A stretch of 64,000 bases of DNA, from assembly GCA_025594325.1 (NCBI GenBank), contig JANHCV010000013.1:124001-188000 (forward strand), in the 5' to 3' direction. Origin of the DNA: Blastocladiella emersonii ATCC 22665. Taxonomy: Eukaryota; Blastocladiomycota; Blastocladiomycetes; Blastocladiales; Blastocladiaceae. The translations under genes and the position numbers were made by a program. Each line of letters opens with the position of its first letter. Position 1 is the first letter of the stretch. Under the pieces are notes generated by a model. The model did no database searches. It was not told the DNA's origin and saw only the letters and a program-made list of their open reading frames with translations. Shown in pieces: positions 24,993-37,488 of the stretch.

Positions 24993-27900
24993 TCATGGTA
25001 CTCAAACATAATCATAGTCGAGTCTTCGAATATCCTCACGTCCACGTGGGCAAGGACCCAAAGCGCCAGGTATCCAAATCTACCCCGTTGTGCACACTCT
25101 CCATTATCCAAGTCTGTCATCCTACAATTTTGGAACCCGTCGGCAAAGCTCACGGTCCAATCAACGAACAACAGCCAACCTGCCAACCTGGCTACCTACC
25201 TGCCTACCTGCCTAGCTGGCTATCTGCCTACCTGCAAACCTGCCAACCTGCCCTACCTGCTAACCAAACACACACACCGCCTCGCAAGTCCTTGTGGGCC
25301 CGCGCTCTCTGGTTGCCGTCCCAGCCAACAAAGGAATGAATGATGAGCCCTGGCAGCCTGGCAGCCTGCCACACTGACAGCCTGGCAGCCTGCCACACTG
25401 ACAGCCTGACAGCGCCCACCCAGTAGTTATTAGCTACCTCGTATGTCATCTGAGAGGGGTTCAGCAGTCAATATACGACTGGTCTCCTCCTGGCTGGCAG
25501 CTCTGCTGTCCACTCCAAGTCCTGCATGATGATGGGCCAAGGAGCGTTACGAGCAGCTCCTCTGTCTATCCGCGTGAAACCACTCACCCGCTGACGGATG
25601 TACACCACGCACCGTGCAGCGCGCACAGCGCACAGCGCCCAACGCACCACGCGCTGCGCACACGGCGCAAACGGCCACCCTGGTGACACGCACACTCGCA
25701 TGAACGGCAGGCATGCAAGGCGTCCTGAACTCAACGATGATATATCGTCTAGGTCTGCTCGCTCCAACGGGTGCGCCTGCCTGCCCTCCCTGTGCCATGG
25801 ATTGATTGATTCATGTCCAGTGCTGCCCCCATGCTTGCTTTCATGGCCGCGGGGTCCGTCAGGACGCCTTGCAATGGGTGCGCCAACCCCTGTTGCCAGC
25901 CATGTGGCAAGAAACACCACAGCACCTGCGTCGCCCTGGCCACCGTACCTTGCAAACAGCGTAGCAGCCGTACTGCTTCAGAGGGCTGCAGAGGGCTGGC
26001 TGCGGAGGGCTGAGGCGGCAGGGCTCCTCCTGCAGGAGACAGTGCTGGGGCCAAGGAGTTAGTGCTAGGGACTACTAACTGAATGGTGAATGACCCACAC
26101 ACCACATGCTCCTGGCAGGAGTGCGTGTGGGCGCGTGGGCCTGTGTCCGTGCGTGCCTGGATTAGTCCTCCATCACAAGTGACCAAGGTGACCAAGGTGA
26201 CCAAGGTGACCAAGGTGACCAAGGTGACATGCAAGCACCAAGTTAGAGCGGCGGGGCAGCCATGGAAAGAAGGGCACAGGTACAAACTACCGTACCCTGG
26301 CCGCGGCCACTAGTCGCAGAACAGCCCTGCATGGCTCAGGACGCGGCGGGCGTTGGAGACAGGGTAGGTAGGTAGGTAGCAGCAGCAGCAGCAAGGAGCA
26401 GGACCTGGCTGGCAAACAACACAAGTGAAGGCGTGCGTGATGGAGTGAGAGAGTGTTGAATGAATGGATGGGTGGATGCGATGCAGACCAGCATACGTGT
26501 CGTGCGTCGTCCGGATTGGTCGGCGACCACCCGCCAATCCTGCGGCATGGCTGTGGGGGCGGCAGTGGTGGTAGTGGAGCTAGAGTGGTGTCGTGGGGCT
26601 GGTGGGGTCCCCTCTCCTTCCTGTCTCGCCTAGGTGGGTGGGCGGACGTAGCGCGCATGCGGGCGGGCAAGGTAGGAACGTTGTTCAAGCAATGGATCAT
26701 GTACTTTATGGCATGTGATCTGCAAGACAGGGAGGGGGAGCGACTGTGTCTAATTTTGACCGAGGGACCTTGCTGCAGCCAACGTCTGGCCCAATCCGAC
26801 CCTCCACAAATCGCAACATGCACGAAACAAATTAGCTGACGTTTGGGATGTACCAAACCAGCCACGTAGATAACTTTCATGGTACTCAAACAAGACCATA
26901 CTCAAATCTTTGACTTCCTGCATGTCCAGCTAGCCAGGCTTCTGTAAATCACATTGATGACGCAACAAAATATCTGGCCATAAGAATATTGTAAACCAGC
27001 CACTCTGGCAATTGTCATGGCACTCAAACAAAACCATATTCAAATCTTCGACTTCCCGCATGCCCATGTGGGCAAGGACCTATAAATCACAGTATCGAAC
27101 CAACAAAATATCTGACCATAGAAACATAGTATACCAGCCACGAGGACAATTGTCATGGTACTCAAACAAAACCATATTCAAATCTTTGACTATTCACATG
27201 TCTAGCTGGTTGGCGACCCATAAATCGTAACATTGGAGCAACAAAATATCTGACCACGGAAATACAGTAAACAAGCCCCGGAGATAATTGTCATGGTTCT
27301 CAAACAAAACCATATTCAGATCTTTGAATACCCCATGTCCAGGTGGTTGGGGGCCCAGAAATCGTAACATCGAACCAACAAAATATTTGACCATAGAAAT
27401 ATACTAAACCAGCCACGTACGTAATTGTCGCGTTACTTAAACAAAACCATACTCAAAACTTTGACTTCCCGCATGTTCACCTAGCCAGGTACCCATAAAT
27501 CACAGTATCGAGCCAACAAAAGATCTGACAATGGAAATATAGTAAACCGGCCGCGGAGAGAATTCTCATGGTACTCAAATGAAACCATACTCAAATCTAT
27601 GACTTCCCACATGTCCAGCTGGTTGAGGACCCATAAATCGTAACGTCAAAGCAACAATGTATCTGACCATGGGAATATAGTAAACGAGCCCCGGAGATAA
27701 TTGTCATGGTACGCAAACAAAACCATACTCAAGTCTATGCCTTCCCACATGTCCAGCTGGTTGGGGATCCATAAATCCCAGTATCGAACCAACAAGATAT
27801 CTGACCATTGGACTATATGTAACCGATCCCGTAGGTAATTGTCATGATACCCAAACAAAACCATATTCAAATCTTTCACATCCCGCATGTCCAGCTAGCC

Positions 27901-28116
27901 AGGGACCCATAAATCACAGTATCCAACCAACAAAGTATCTGACCAAAGAAAGATCATAAACCAGCCACGCAGATAATTGTCATGGTATTCAAACAAAACC
28001 ATACTCAAATCTTCGAATACCCGATGTCCAGGTGGGCAAGGGCCTATACATCACAGTGTTGAACCAACAAAGTATCTGACGATCGGGATGTATCAAACCG
28101 GCCATGCTGATAATCG
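24993..28116. repeat. Repeat unit copy 9
   Basis: Haplotype GACAGTAAC. First copy with G at 28 (25020), ahead of the main run of G copies that starts at copy 11. C at 3123 lies at 28115. Confidence 0.97.
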
Positions 28117-31100
28117 TCATGGTACTCAAACATAATCATAGTCAAGTCTTCGAATATCCTCACGTCCACGTGGGCAAGGACCCAAAGCGCCAGGTATCCA
28201 AATCTACCCCGTTGTGCACACTCTCCATTATCCAAGTCTGTCATCCTACAATTTTGGAACCCGTCGGCAAAGCTCACGGTCCAATCAACGAACAACAGCC
28301 AACCTGCCAACCTGGCTACCTACCTGCCTACCTGCCTAGCTGGCTATCTGCCTACCTGCAAACCTGCCAACCTGCCCTACCTGCTAACCAAACACACACA
28401 CCGCCTCGCAAGTCCTTGTGGGCCCGCGCTCTCTGGTTGCCGTCCCAGCCAACAAAGGAATGAATGATGAGCCCTGGCAGCCTGGCAGCCTGCCACACTG
28501 ACAGCCTGGCAGCCTGCCACACTGACAGCCTGACAGCGCCCACCCAGTAGTTATTAGCTACCTCGTATGTCATCTGAGAGGGGTTCAGCAGTCAATATAC
28601 GACTGGTCTCCTCCTGGCTGGCAGCTCTGCTGTCCACTCCAAGTCCTGCATGATGATGGGCCAAGGAGCGTTACGAGCAGCTCCTCTGTCTATCCGCGTG
28701 AAACCACTCACCCGCTGACGGATGTACACCACGCACCGTGCAGCGCGCACAGCGCACAGCGCCCAACGCACCACGCGCTGCGCACACGGCGCAAACGGCC
28801 ACCCTGGTGACACGCACACTCGCATGAACGGCAGGCATGCAAGGCGTCCTGAACTCAACGATGATATATCGTCTAGGTCTGCTCGCTCCAACGGGTGCGC
28901 CTGCCTGCCCTCCCTGTGCCATGGATTGATTGATTCATGTCCAGTGCTGCCCCCATGCTTGCTTTCATGGCCGCGGGGTCCGTCAGGACGCCTTGCAATG
29001 GGTGCGCCAACCCCTGTTGCCAGCCATGTGGCAAGAAACACCACAGCACCTGCGTCGCCCTGGCCACCGTACCTTGCAAACAGCGTAGCAGCCGTACTGC
29101 TTCAGAGGGCTGCAGAGGGCTGGCTGCGGAGGGCTGAGGCGGCAGGGCTCCTCCTGCAGGAGACAGTGCTGGGGCCAAGGAGTTAGTGCTAGGGACTACT
29201 AACTGAATGGTGAATGACCCACACACCACATGCTCCTGGCAGGAGTGCGTGTGGGCGCGTGGGCCTGTGTCCGTGCGTGCCTGGATTAGTCCTCCATCAC
29301 AAGTGACCAAGGTGACCAAGGTGACCAAGGTGACCAAGGTGACCAAGGTGACATGCAAGCACCAAGTTAGAGCGGCGGGGCAGCCATGGAAAGAAGGGCA
29401 CAGGTACAAACTACCGTACCCTGGCCGCGGCCACTAGTCGCAGAACAGCCCTGCATGGCTCAGGACGCGGCGGGCGTTGGAGACAGGGTAGGTAGGTAGG
29501 TAGCAGCAGCAGCAGCAAGGAGCAGGACCTGGCTGGCAAACAACACAAGTGAAGGCGTGCGTGATGGAGTGAGAGAGTGTTGAATGAATGGATGGGTGGA
29601 TGCGATGCAGACCAGCATACGTGTCGTGCGTCGTCCGGATTGGTCGGCGACCACCCGCCAATCCTGCGGCATGGCTGTGGGGGCGGCAGTGGTGGTAGTG
29701 GAGCTAGAGTGGTGTCGTGGGGCTGGTGGGGTCCCCTCTCCTTCCTGTCTCGCCTAGGTGGGTGGGCGGACGTAGCGCGCATGCGGGCGGGCAAGGTAGG
29801 AACGTTGTTCAAGCAATGGATCATGTACTTTATGGCATGTGATCTGCAAGACAGGGAGGGGGAGCGACTGTGTCTAATTTTGACCGAGGGACCTTGCTGC
29901 AGCCAACGTCTGGCCCAATCCGACCCTCCACAAATCGCAACATGCACGAAACAAATTAGCTGACGTTTGGGATGTACCAAACCAGCCACGTAGATAACTT
30001 TCATGGTACTCAAACAAGACCATACTCAAATCTTTGACTTCCTGCATGTCCAGCTAGCCAGGCTTCTGTAAATCACATTGATGACGCAACAAAATATCTG
30101 GCCATAAGAATATTGTAAACCAGCCACTCTGGCAATTGTCATGGCACTCAAACAAAACCATATTCAAATCTTCGACTTCCCGCATGCCCATGTGGGCAAG
30201 GACCTATAAATCACAGTATCGAACCAACAAAATATCTGACCATAGAAACATAGTATACCAGCCACGAGGACAATTGTCATGGTACTCAAACAAAACCATA
30301 TTCAAATCTTTGACTATTCACATGTCTAGCTGGTTGGCGACCCATAAATCGTAACATTGGAGCAACAAAATATCTGACCACGGAAATACAGTAAACAAGC
30401 CCCGGAGATAATTGTCATGGTTCTCAAACAAAACCATATTCAGATCTTTGAATACCCCATGTCCAGGTGGTTGGGGGCCCAGAAATCGTAACATCGAACC
30501 AACAAAATATTTGACCATAGAAATATACTAAACCAGCCACGTACGTAATTGTCGCGTTACTTAAACAAAACCATACTCAAAACTTTGACTTCCCGCATGT
30601 TCACCTAGCCAGGTACCCATAAATCACAGTATCGAGCCAACAAAAGATCTGACAATGGAAATATAGTAAACCGGCCGCGGAGAGAATTCTCATGGTACTC
30701 AAATGAAACCATACTCAAATCTATGACTTCCCACATGTCCAGCTGGTTGAGGACCCATAAATCGTAACGTCAAAGCAACAATGTATCTGACCATGGGAAT
30801 ATAGTAAACGAGCCCCGGAGATAATTGTCATGGTACGCAAACAAAACCATACTCAAGTCTATGCCTTCCCACATGTCCAGCTGGTTGGGGATCCATAAAT
30901 CCCAGTATCGAACCAACAAGATATCTGACCATTGGACTATATGTAACCGATCCCGTAGGTAATTGTCATGATACCCAAACAAAACCATATTCAAATCTTT
31001 CACATCCCGCATGTCCAGCTAGCCAGGGACCCATAAATCACAGTATCCAACCAACAAAGTATCTGACCAAAGAAAGATCATAAACCAGCCACGCAGATAA

Positions 31101-31240
31101 TTGTCATGGTATTCAAACAAAACCATACTCAAATCTTCGAATACCCGATGTCCAGGTGGGCAAGGGCCTATACATCACAGTGTTGAACCAACAAAGTATC
31201 TGACGATCGGGATGTATCAAACCGGCCATGCTGATAATTG
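28117..31240. repeat. Repeat unit copy 10
   Basis: Haplotype AACAGTAAT. It is the last copy with A at 28 and closes the 7-10 block that shares A at 1320 (29436). Confidence 0.97.
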
Positions 31241-34200
31241 TCATGGTACTCAAACATAATCATAGTCGAGTCTTCGAATATCCTCACGTCCACGTGGGCA
31301 AGGACCCAAAGCGCCAGGTATCCAAATCTACCCCGTTGTGCACACTCTCCATTATCCAAGTCTGTCATCCTACAATTTTGGAACCCGTCGGCAAAGCTCA
31401 CGGTCCAATCAACGAACAACAGCCAACCTGCCAACCTGGCTACCTACCTGCCTACCTGCCTAGCTGGCTATCTGCCTACCTGCAAACCTGCCAACCTGCC
31501 CTACCTGCTAACCAAACACACACACCGCCTCGCAAGTCCTTGTGGGCCCGCGCTCTCTGGTTGCCGTCCCAGCCAACAAAGGAATGAATGATGAGCCCTG
31601 GCAGCCTGGCAGCCTGCCACACTGACAGCCTGGCAGCCTGCCACACTGACAGCCTGACAGCGCCCACCCAGTAGTTATTAGCTACCTCGTATGTCGTCTG
31701 AGAGGGGTTCAGCAGTCAATATACGACTGGTCTCCTCCTGGCTGGCAGCTCTGCTGTCCACTCCAAGTCCTGCATGATGATGGGCCAAGGAGGGTTACGA
31801 GCAGCTCCTCTGTCTATCCGCGTGAAACCACTCACCCGCTGACGGATGTACACCACGCACCGTGCAGCGCGCACAGCGCACAGCGCCCAACGCACCACGC
31901 GCTGCGCACACGGCGCAAACGGCCACCCTGGTGACACGCACACTCGCATGAACGGCAGGCATGCAAGGCGTCCTGAACTCAACGATGATATATCGTCTAG
32001 GTCTGCTCGCTCCAACGGGTGCGCCTGCCTGCCCTCCCTGTGCCATGGATTGATTGATTCATGTCCAGTGCTGCCCCCATGCTTGCTTTCATGGCCGCGG
32101 GGTCCGTCAGGACGCCTTGCAATGGGTGCGCCAACCCCTGTTGCCAGCCATGTGGCAAGAAACACCACAGCACCTGCGTCGCCCTGGCCACCGTACCTTG
32201 CAAACAGCGTAGCAGCCGTACTGCTTCAGAGGGCTGCAGAGGGCTGGCTGCGGAGGGCTGAGGCGGCAGGGCTCCTCCTGCAGGAGACAGTGCTGGGGCC
32301 AAGGAGTTAGTGCTAGGGACTACTAACTGAATGGTGAATGACCCACACACCACATGCTCCTGGCAGGAGTGCGTGTGGGCGCGTGGGCCTGTGTCCGTGC
32401 GTGCCTGGATTAGTCCTCCATCACAAGTGACCAAGGTGACCAAGGTGACCAAGGTGACCAAGGTGACCAAGGTGACATGCAAGCACCAAGTTAGAGCGGC
32501 GGGGCAGCCATGGAAAGAAGGGCACAGGTACAAACTACCGTACCCTGGCCGCGGCCACTTGTCGCAGAACAGCCCTGCATGGCTCAGGACGCGGCGGGCG
32601 TTGGAGACAGGGTAGGTAGGTAGGTAGCAGCAGCAGCAGCAAGGAGCAGGACCTGGCTGGCAAACAACACAAGTGAAGGCGTGCGTGATGGAGTGAGAGA
32701 GTGTTGAATGAATGGATGGGTGGATGCGATGCAGACCAGCATACGTGTCGTGCGTCGTCCGGATTGGTCGGCGACCACCCGCCAATCCTGCGGCATGGCT
32801 GTGGGGGCGGCAGTGGTGGTAGTGGAGCTAGAGTGGTGTCGTGGGGCTGGTGGGGTCCCCTCTCCTTCCTGTCTCGCCTAGGTGGGTGGGCGGACGTAGC
32901 GCGCATGCGGGCGGGCAAGGTAGGAACGTTGTTCAAGCAATGGATCATGTACTTTATGGCATGTGATCTGCAAGACAGGGAGGGGGAGCGACTGTGTCTA
33001 ATTTTGACCGAGGGACCTTGCTGCAGCCAACGTCTGGCCCAATCCGACCCTCCACAAATCGCAACATGCACGAAACAAATTAGCTGACGTTTGGGATGTA
33101 CCAAACCAGCCACGTAGATAACTTTCATGGTACTCAAACAAGACCATACTCAAATCTTTGACTTCCTGCATGTCCAGCTAGCCAGGCTTCTGTAAATCAC
33201 ATTGATGACGCAACAAAATATCTGGCCATAAGAATATTGTAAACCAGCCACTCTGGCAATTGTCATGGCACTCAAACAAAACCATATTCAAATCTTCGAC
33301 TTCCCGCATGCCCATGTGGGCAAGGACCTATAAATCACAGTATCGAACCAACAAAATATCTGACCATAGAAACATAGTATACCAGCCACGAGGACAATTG
33401 TCATGGTACTCAAACAAAACCATATTCAAATCTTTGACTATTCACATGTCTAGCTGGTTGGCGACCCATAAATCGTAACATTGGAGCAACAAAATATCTG
33501 ACCACGGAAATACAGTAAACAAGCCCCGGAGATAATTGTCATGGTTCTCAAACAAAACCATATTCAGATCTTTGAATACCCCATGTCCAGGTGGTTGGGG
33601 GCCCAGAAATCGTAACATCGAACCAACAAAATATTTGACCATAGAAATATACTAAACCAGCCACGTACGTAATTGTCGCGTTACTTAAACAAAACCATAC
33701 TCAAAACTTTGACTTCCCGCATGTTCACCTAGCCAGGTACCCATAAATCACAGTATCGAGCCAACAAAAGATCTGACAATGGAAATATAGTAAACCGGCC
33801 GCGGAGAGAATTCTCATGGTACTCAAATGAAACCATACTCAAATCTATGACTTCCCACATGTCCAGCTGGTTGAGGACCCATAAATCGTAACGTCAAAGC
33901 AACAATGTATCTGACCATGGGAATATAGTAAACGAGCCCCGGAGATAATTGTCATGGTACGCAAACAAAACCATACTCAAGTCTATGCCTTCCCACATGT
34001 CCAGCTGGTTGGGGATCCATAAATCCCAGTATCGAACCAACAAGATATCTGACCATTGGACTATATGTAACCGATCCCGTAGGTAATTGTCATGATACCC
34101 AAACAAAACCATATTCAAATCTTTCACATCCCGCATGTCCAGCTAGCCAGGGACCCATAAATCACAGTATCCAACCAACAAAGTATCTGACCAAAGAAAG

Positions 34201-34364
34201 ATCATAAACCAGCCACGCAGATAATTGTCATGGTATTCAAACAAAACCATACTCAAATCTTCGAATACCCGATGTCCAGGTGGGCAAGGGCCTATACATC
34301 ACAGTGTTGAACCAACAAAGTATCTGACGATCGGGATGTATCAAACCGGCCATGCTGATAATTG
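31241..34364. repeat. Repeat unit copy 11 (mosaic)
   Basis: Haplotype GGGAGTTAT. It combines G at 553 (31793), otherwise found only in copies 1-3, with A at 927, found in copies 4-21, and G at 28, found in copy 9 and copies 12-21. This looks like a recombinant unit at the junction between two haplotype blocks. Confidence 0.97.
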
Positions 34365-37300
34365 TCATGGTACTCAAACATAATCATAGTCGAGTCTTCG
34401 AATATCCTCACGTCCACGTGGGCAAGGACCCAAAGCGCCAGGTATCCAAATCTACCCCGTTGTGCACACTCTCCATTATCCAAGTCTGTCATCCTACAAT
34501 TTTGGAACCCGTCGGCAAAGCTCACGGTCCAATCAACGAACAACAGCCAACCTGCCAACCTGGCTACCTACCTGCCTACCTGCCTAGCTGGCTATCTGCC
34601 TACCTGCAAACCTGCCAACCTGCCCTACCTGCTAACCAAACACACACACCGCCTCGCAAGTCCTTGTGGGCCCGCGCTCTCTGGTTGCCGTCCCAGCCAA
34701 CAAAGGAATGAATGATGAGCCCTGGCAGCCTGGCAGCCTGCCACACTGACAGCCTGGCAGCCTGCCACACTGACAGCCTGACAGCGCCCACCCAGTAGTT
34801 ATTAGCTACCTCGTATGTCATCTGAGAGGGGTTCAGCAGTCAATATACGACTGGTCTCCTCCTGGCTGGCAGCTCTGCTGTCCACTCCAAGTCCTGCATG
34901 ATGATGGGCCAAGGAGCGTTACGAGCAGCTCCTCTGTCTATCCGCGTGAAACCACTCACCCGCTGACGGATGTACACCACGCACCGTGCAGCGCGCACAG
35001 CGCACAGCGCCCAACGCACCACGCGCTGCGCACACGGCGCAAACGGCCACCCTGGTGACACGCACACTCGCATGAACGGCAGGCATGCAAGGCGTCCTGA
35101 ACTCAACGATGATATATCGTCTAGGTCTGCTCGCTCCAACGGGTGCGCCTGCCTGCCCTCCCTGTGCCATGGATTGATTGATTCATGTCCAGTGCTGCCC
35201 CCATGCTTGCTTTCATGGCCGCGGGGTCCGTCAGGACGCCTTGCAATGGGTGCGCCAACCCCTGTTGCCAGCCATGTGGCAAGAAACACCACAGCACCTG
35301 CGTCGCCCTGGCCACCGTACCTTGCAAACAGCGTAGCAGCCGTACTGCTTCAGAGGGCTGCAGAGGGCTGGCTGCGGAGGGCTGAGGCGGCAGGGCTCCT
35401 CCTGCAGGAGACAGTACTGGGGCCAAGGAGTTAGTGCTAGGGACTACTAACTGAATGGTGAATGACCCACACACCACATGCTCCTGGCAGGAGTGCGTGT
35501 GGGCGCGTGGGCCCGTGTCCGTGCGTGCCTGGATTAGTCCTCCATCACAAGTGACCAAGGTGACCAAGGTGACCAAGGTGACCAAGGTGACCAAGGTGAC
35601 ATGCAAGCACCAAGTTAGAGCGGCGGGGCAGCCATGGAAAGAAGGGCACAGGTACAAACTACCGTACCCTGGCCGCGGCCACTTGTCGCAGAACAGCCCT
35701 GCATGGCTCAGGACGCGGCGGGCGTTGGAGACAGGGTAGGTAGGTAGGTAGCAGCAGCAGCAGCAAGGAGCAGGACCTGGCTGGCAAACAACACAAGTGA
35801 AGGCGTGCGTGATGGAGTGAGAGAGTGTTGAATGAATGGATGGGTGGATGCGATGCAGACCAGCATACGTGTCGTGCGTCGTCCGGATTGGTCGGCGACC
35901 ACCCGCCAATCCTGCGGCATGGCTGTGGGGGCGGCAGTGGTGGTAGTGGAGCTAGAGTGGTGTCGTGGGGCTGGTGGGGTCCCCTCTCCTTCCTGTCTCG
36001 CCTAGGTGGGTGGGCGGACGTAGCGCGCATGCGGGCGGGCAAGGTAGGAACGTTGTTCAAGCAATGGATCATGTACTTTATGGCATGTGATCTGCAAGAC
36101 AGGGAGGGGGAGCGACTGTGTCTAATTTTGACCGAGGGACCTTGCTGCAGCCAACGTCTGGCCCAATCCGACCCTCCACAAATCGCAACATGCACGAAAC
36201 AAATTAGCTGACGTTTGGGATGTACCAAACCAGCCACGTAGATAACTTTCATGGTACTCAAACAAGACCATACTCAAATCTTTGACTTCCTGCATGTCCA
36301 GCTAGCCAGGCTTCTGTAAATCACATTGATGACGCAACAAAATATCTGGCCATAAGAATATTGTAAACCAGCCACTCTGGCAATTGTCATGGCACTCAAA
36401 CAAAACCATATTCAAATCTTCGACTTCCCGCATGCCCATGTGGGCAAGGACCTATAAATCACAGTATCGAACCAACAAAATATCTGACCATAGAAACATA
36501 GTATACCAGCCACGAGGACAATTGTCATGGTACTCAAACAAAACCATATTCAAATCTTTGACTATTCACATGTCTAGCTGGTTGGCGACCCATAAATCGT
36601 AACATTGGAGCAACAAAATATCTGACCACGGAAATACAGTAAACAAGCCCCGGAGATAATTGTCATGGTTCTCAAACAAAACCATATTCAGATCTTTGAA
36701 TACCCCATGTCCAGGTGGTTGGGGGCCCAGAAATCGTAACATCGAACCAACAAAATATTTGACCATAGAAATATACTAAACCAGCCACGTACGTAATTGT
36801 CGCGTTACTTAAACAAAACCATACTCAAAACTTTGACTTCCCGCATGTTCACCTAGCCAGGTACCCATAAATCACAGTATCGAGCCAACAAAAGATCTGA
36901 CAATGGAAATATAGTAAACCGGCCGCGGAGAGAATTCTCATGGTACTCAAATGAAACCATACTCAAATCTATGACTTCCCACATGTCCAGCTGGTTGAGG
37001 ACCCATAAATCGTAACGTCAAAGCAACAATGTATCTGACCATGGGAATATAGTAAACGAGCCCCGGAGATAATTGTCATGGTACGCAAACAAAACCATAC
37101 TCAAGTCTATGCCTTCCCACATGTCCAGCTGGTTGGGGATCCATAAATCCCAGTATCGAACCAACAAGATATCTGACCATTGGACTATATGTAACCGATC
37201 CCGTAGGTAATTGTCATGATACCCAAACAAAACCATATTCAAATCTTTCACATCCCGCATGTCCAGCTAGCCAGGGACCCATAAATCACAGTATCCAACC

Positions 37301-37488
37301 AACAAAGTATCTGACCAAAGAAAGATCATAAACCAGCCACGCAGATAATTGTCATGGTATTCAAACAAAACCATACTCAAATCTTCGAATACCCGATGTC
37401 CAGGTGGGCAAGGGCCTATACATCACAGTGTTGAACCAACAAAGTATCTGACGATCGGGATGTATCAAACCGGCCATGCTGATAATTG
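34365..37488. repeat. Repeat unit copy 12
   Basis: Haplotype GACAACTAT. First copy with A at 1052 (35416) and C at 1150 (35514). Every later copy has both, so this is the border of the right-hand block. Confidence 0.97.
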
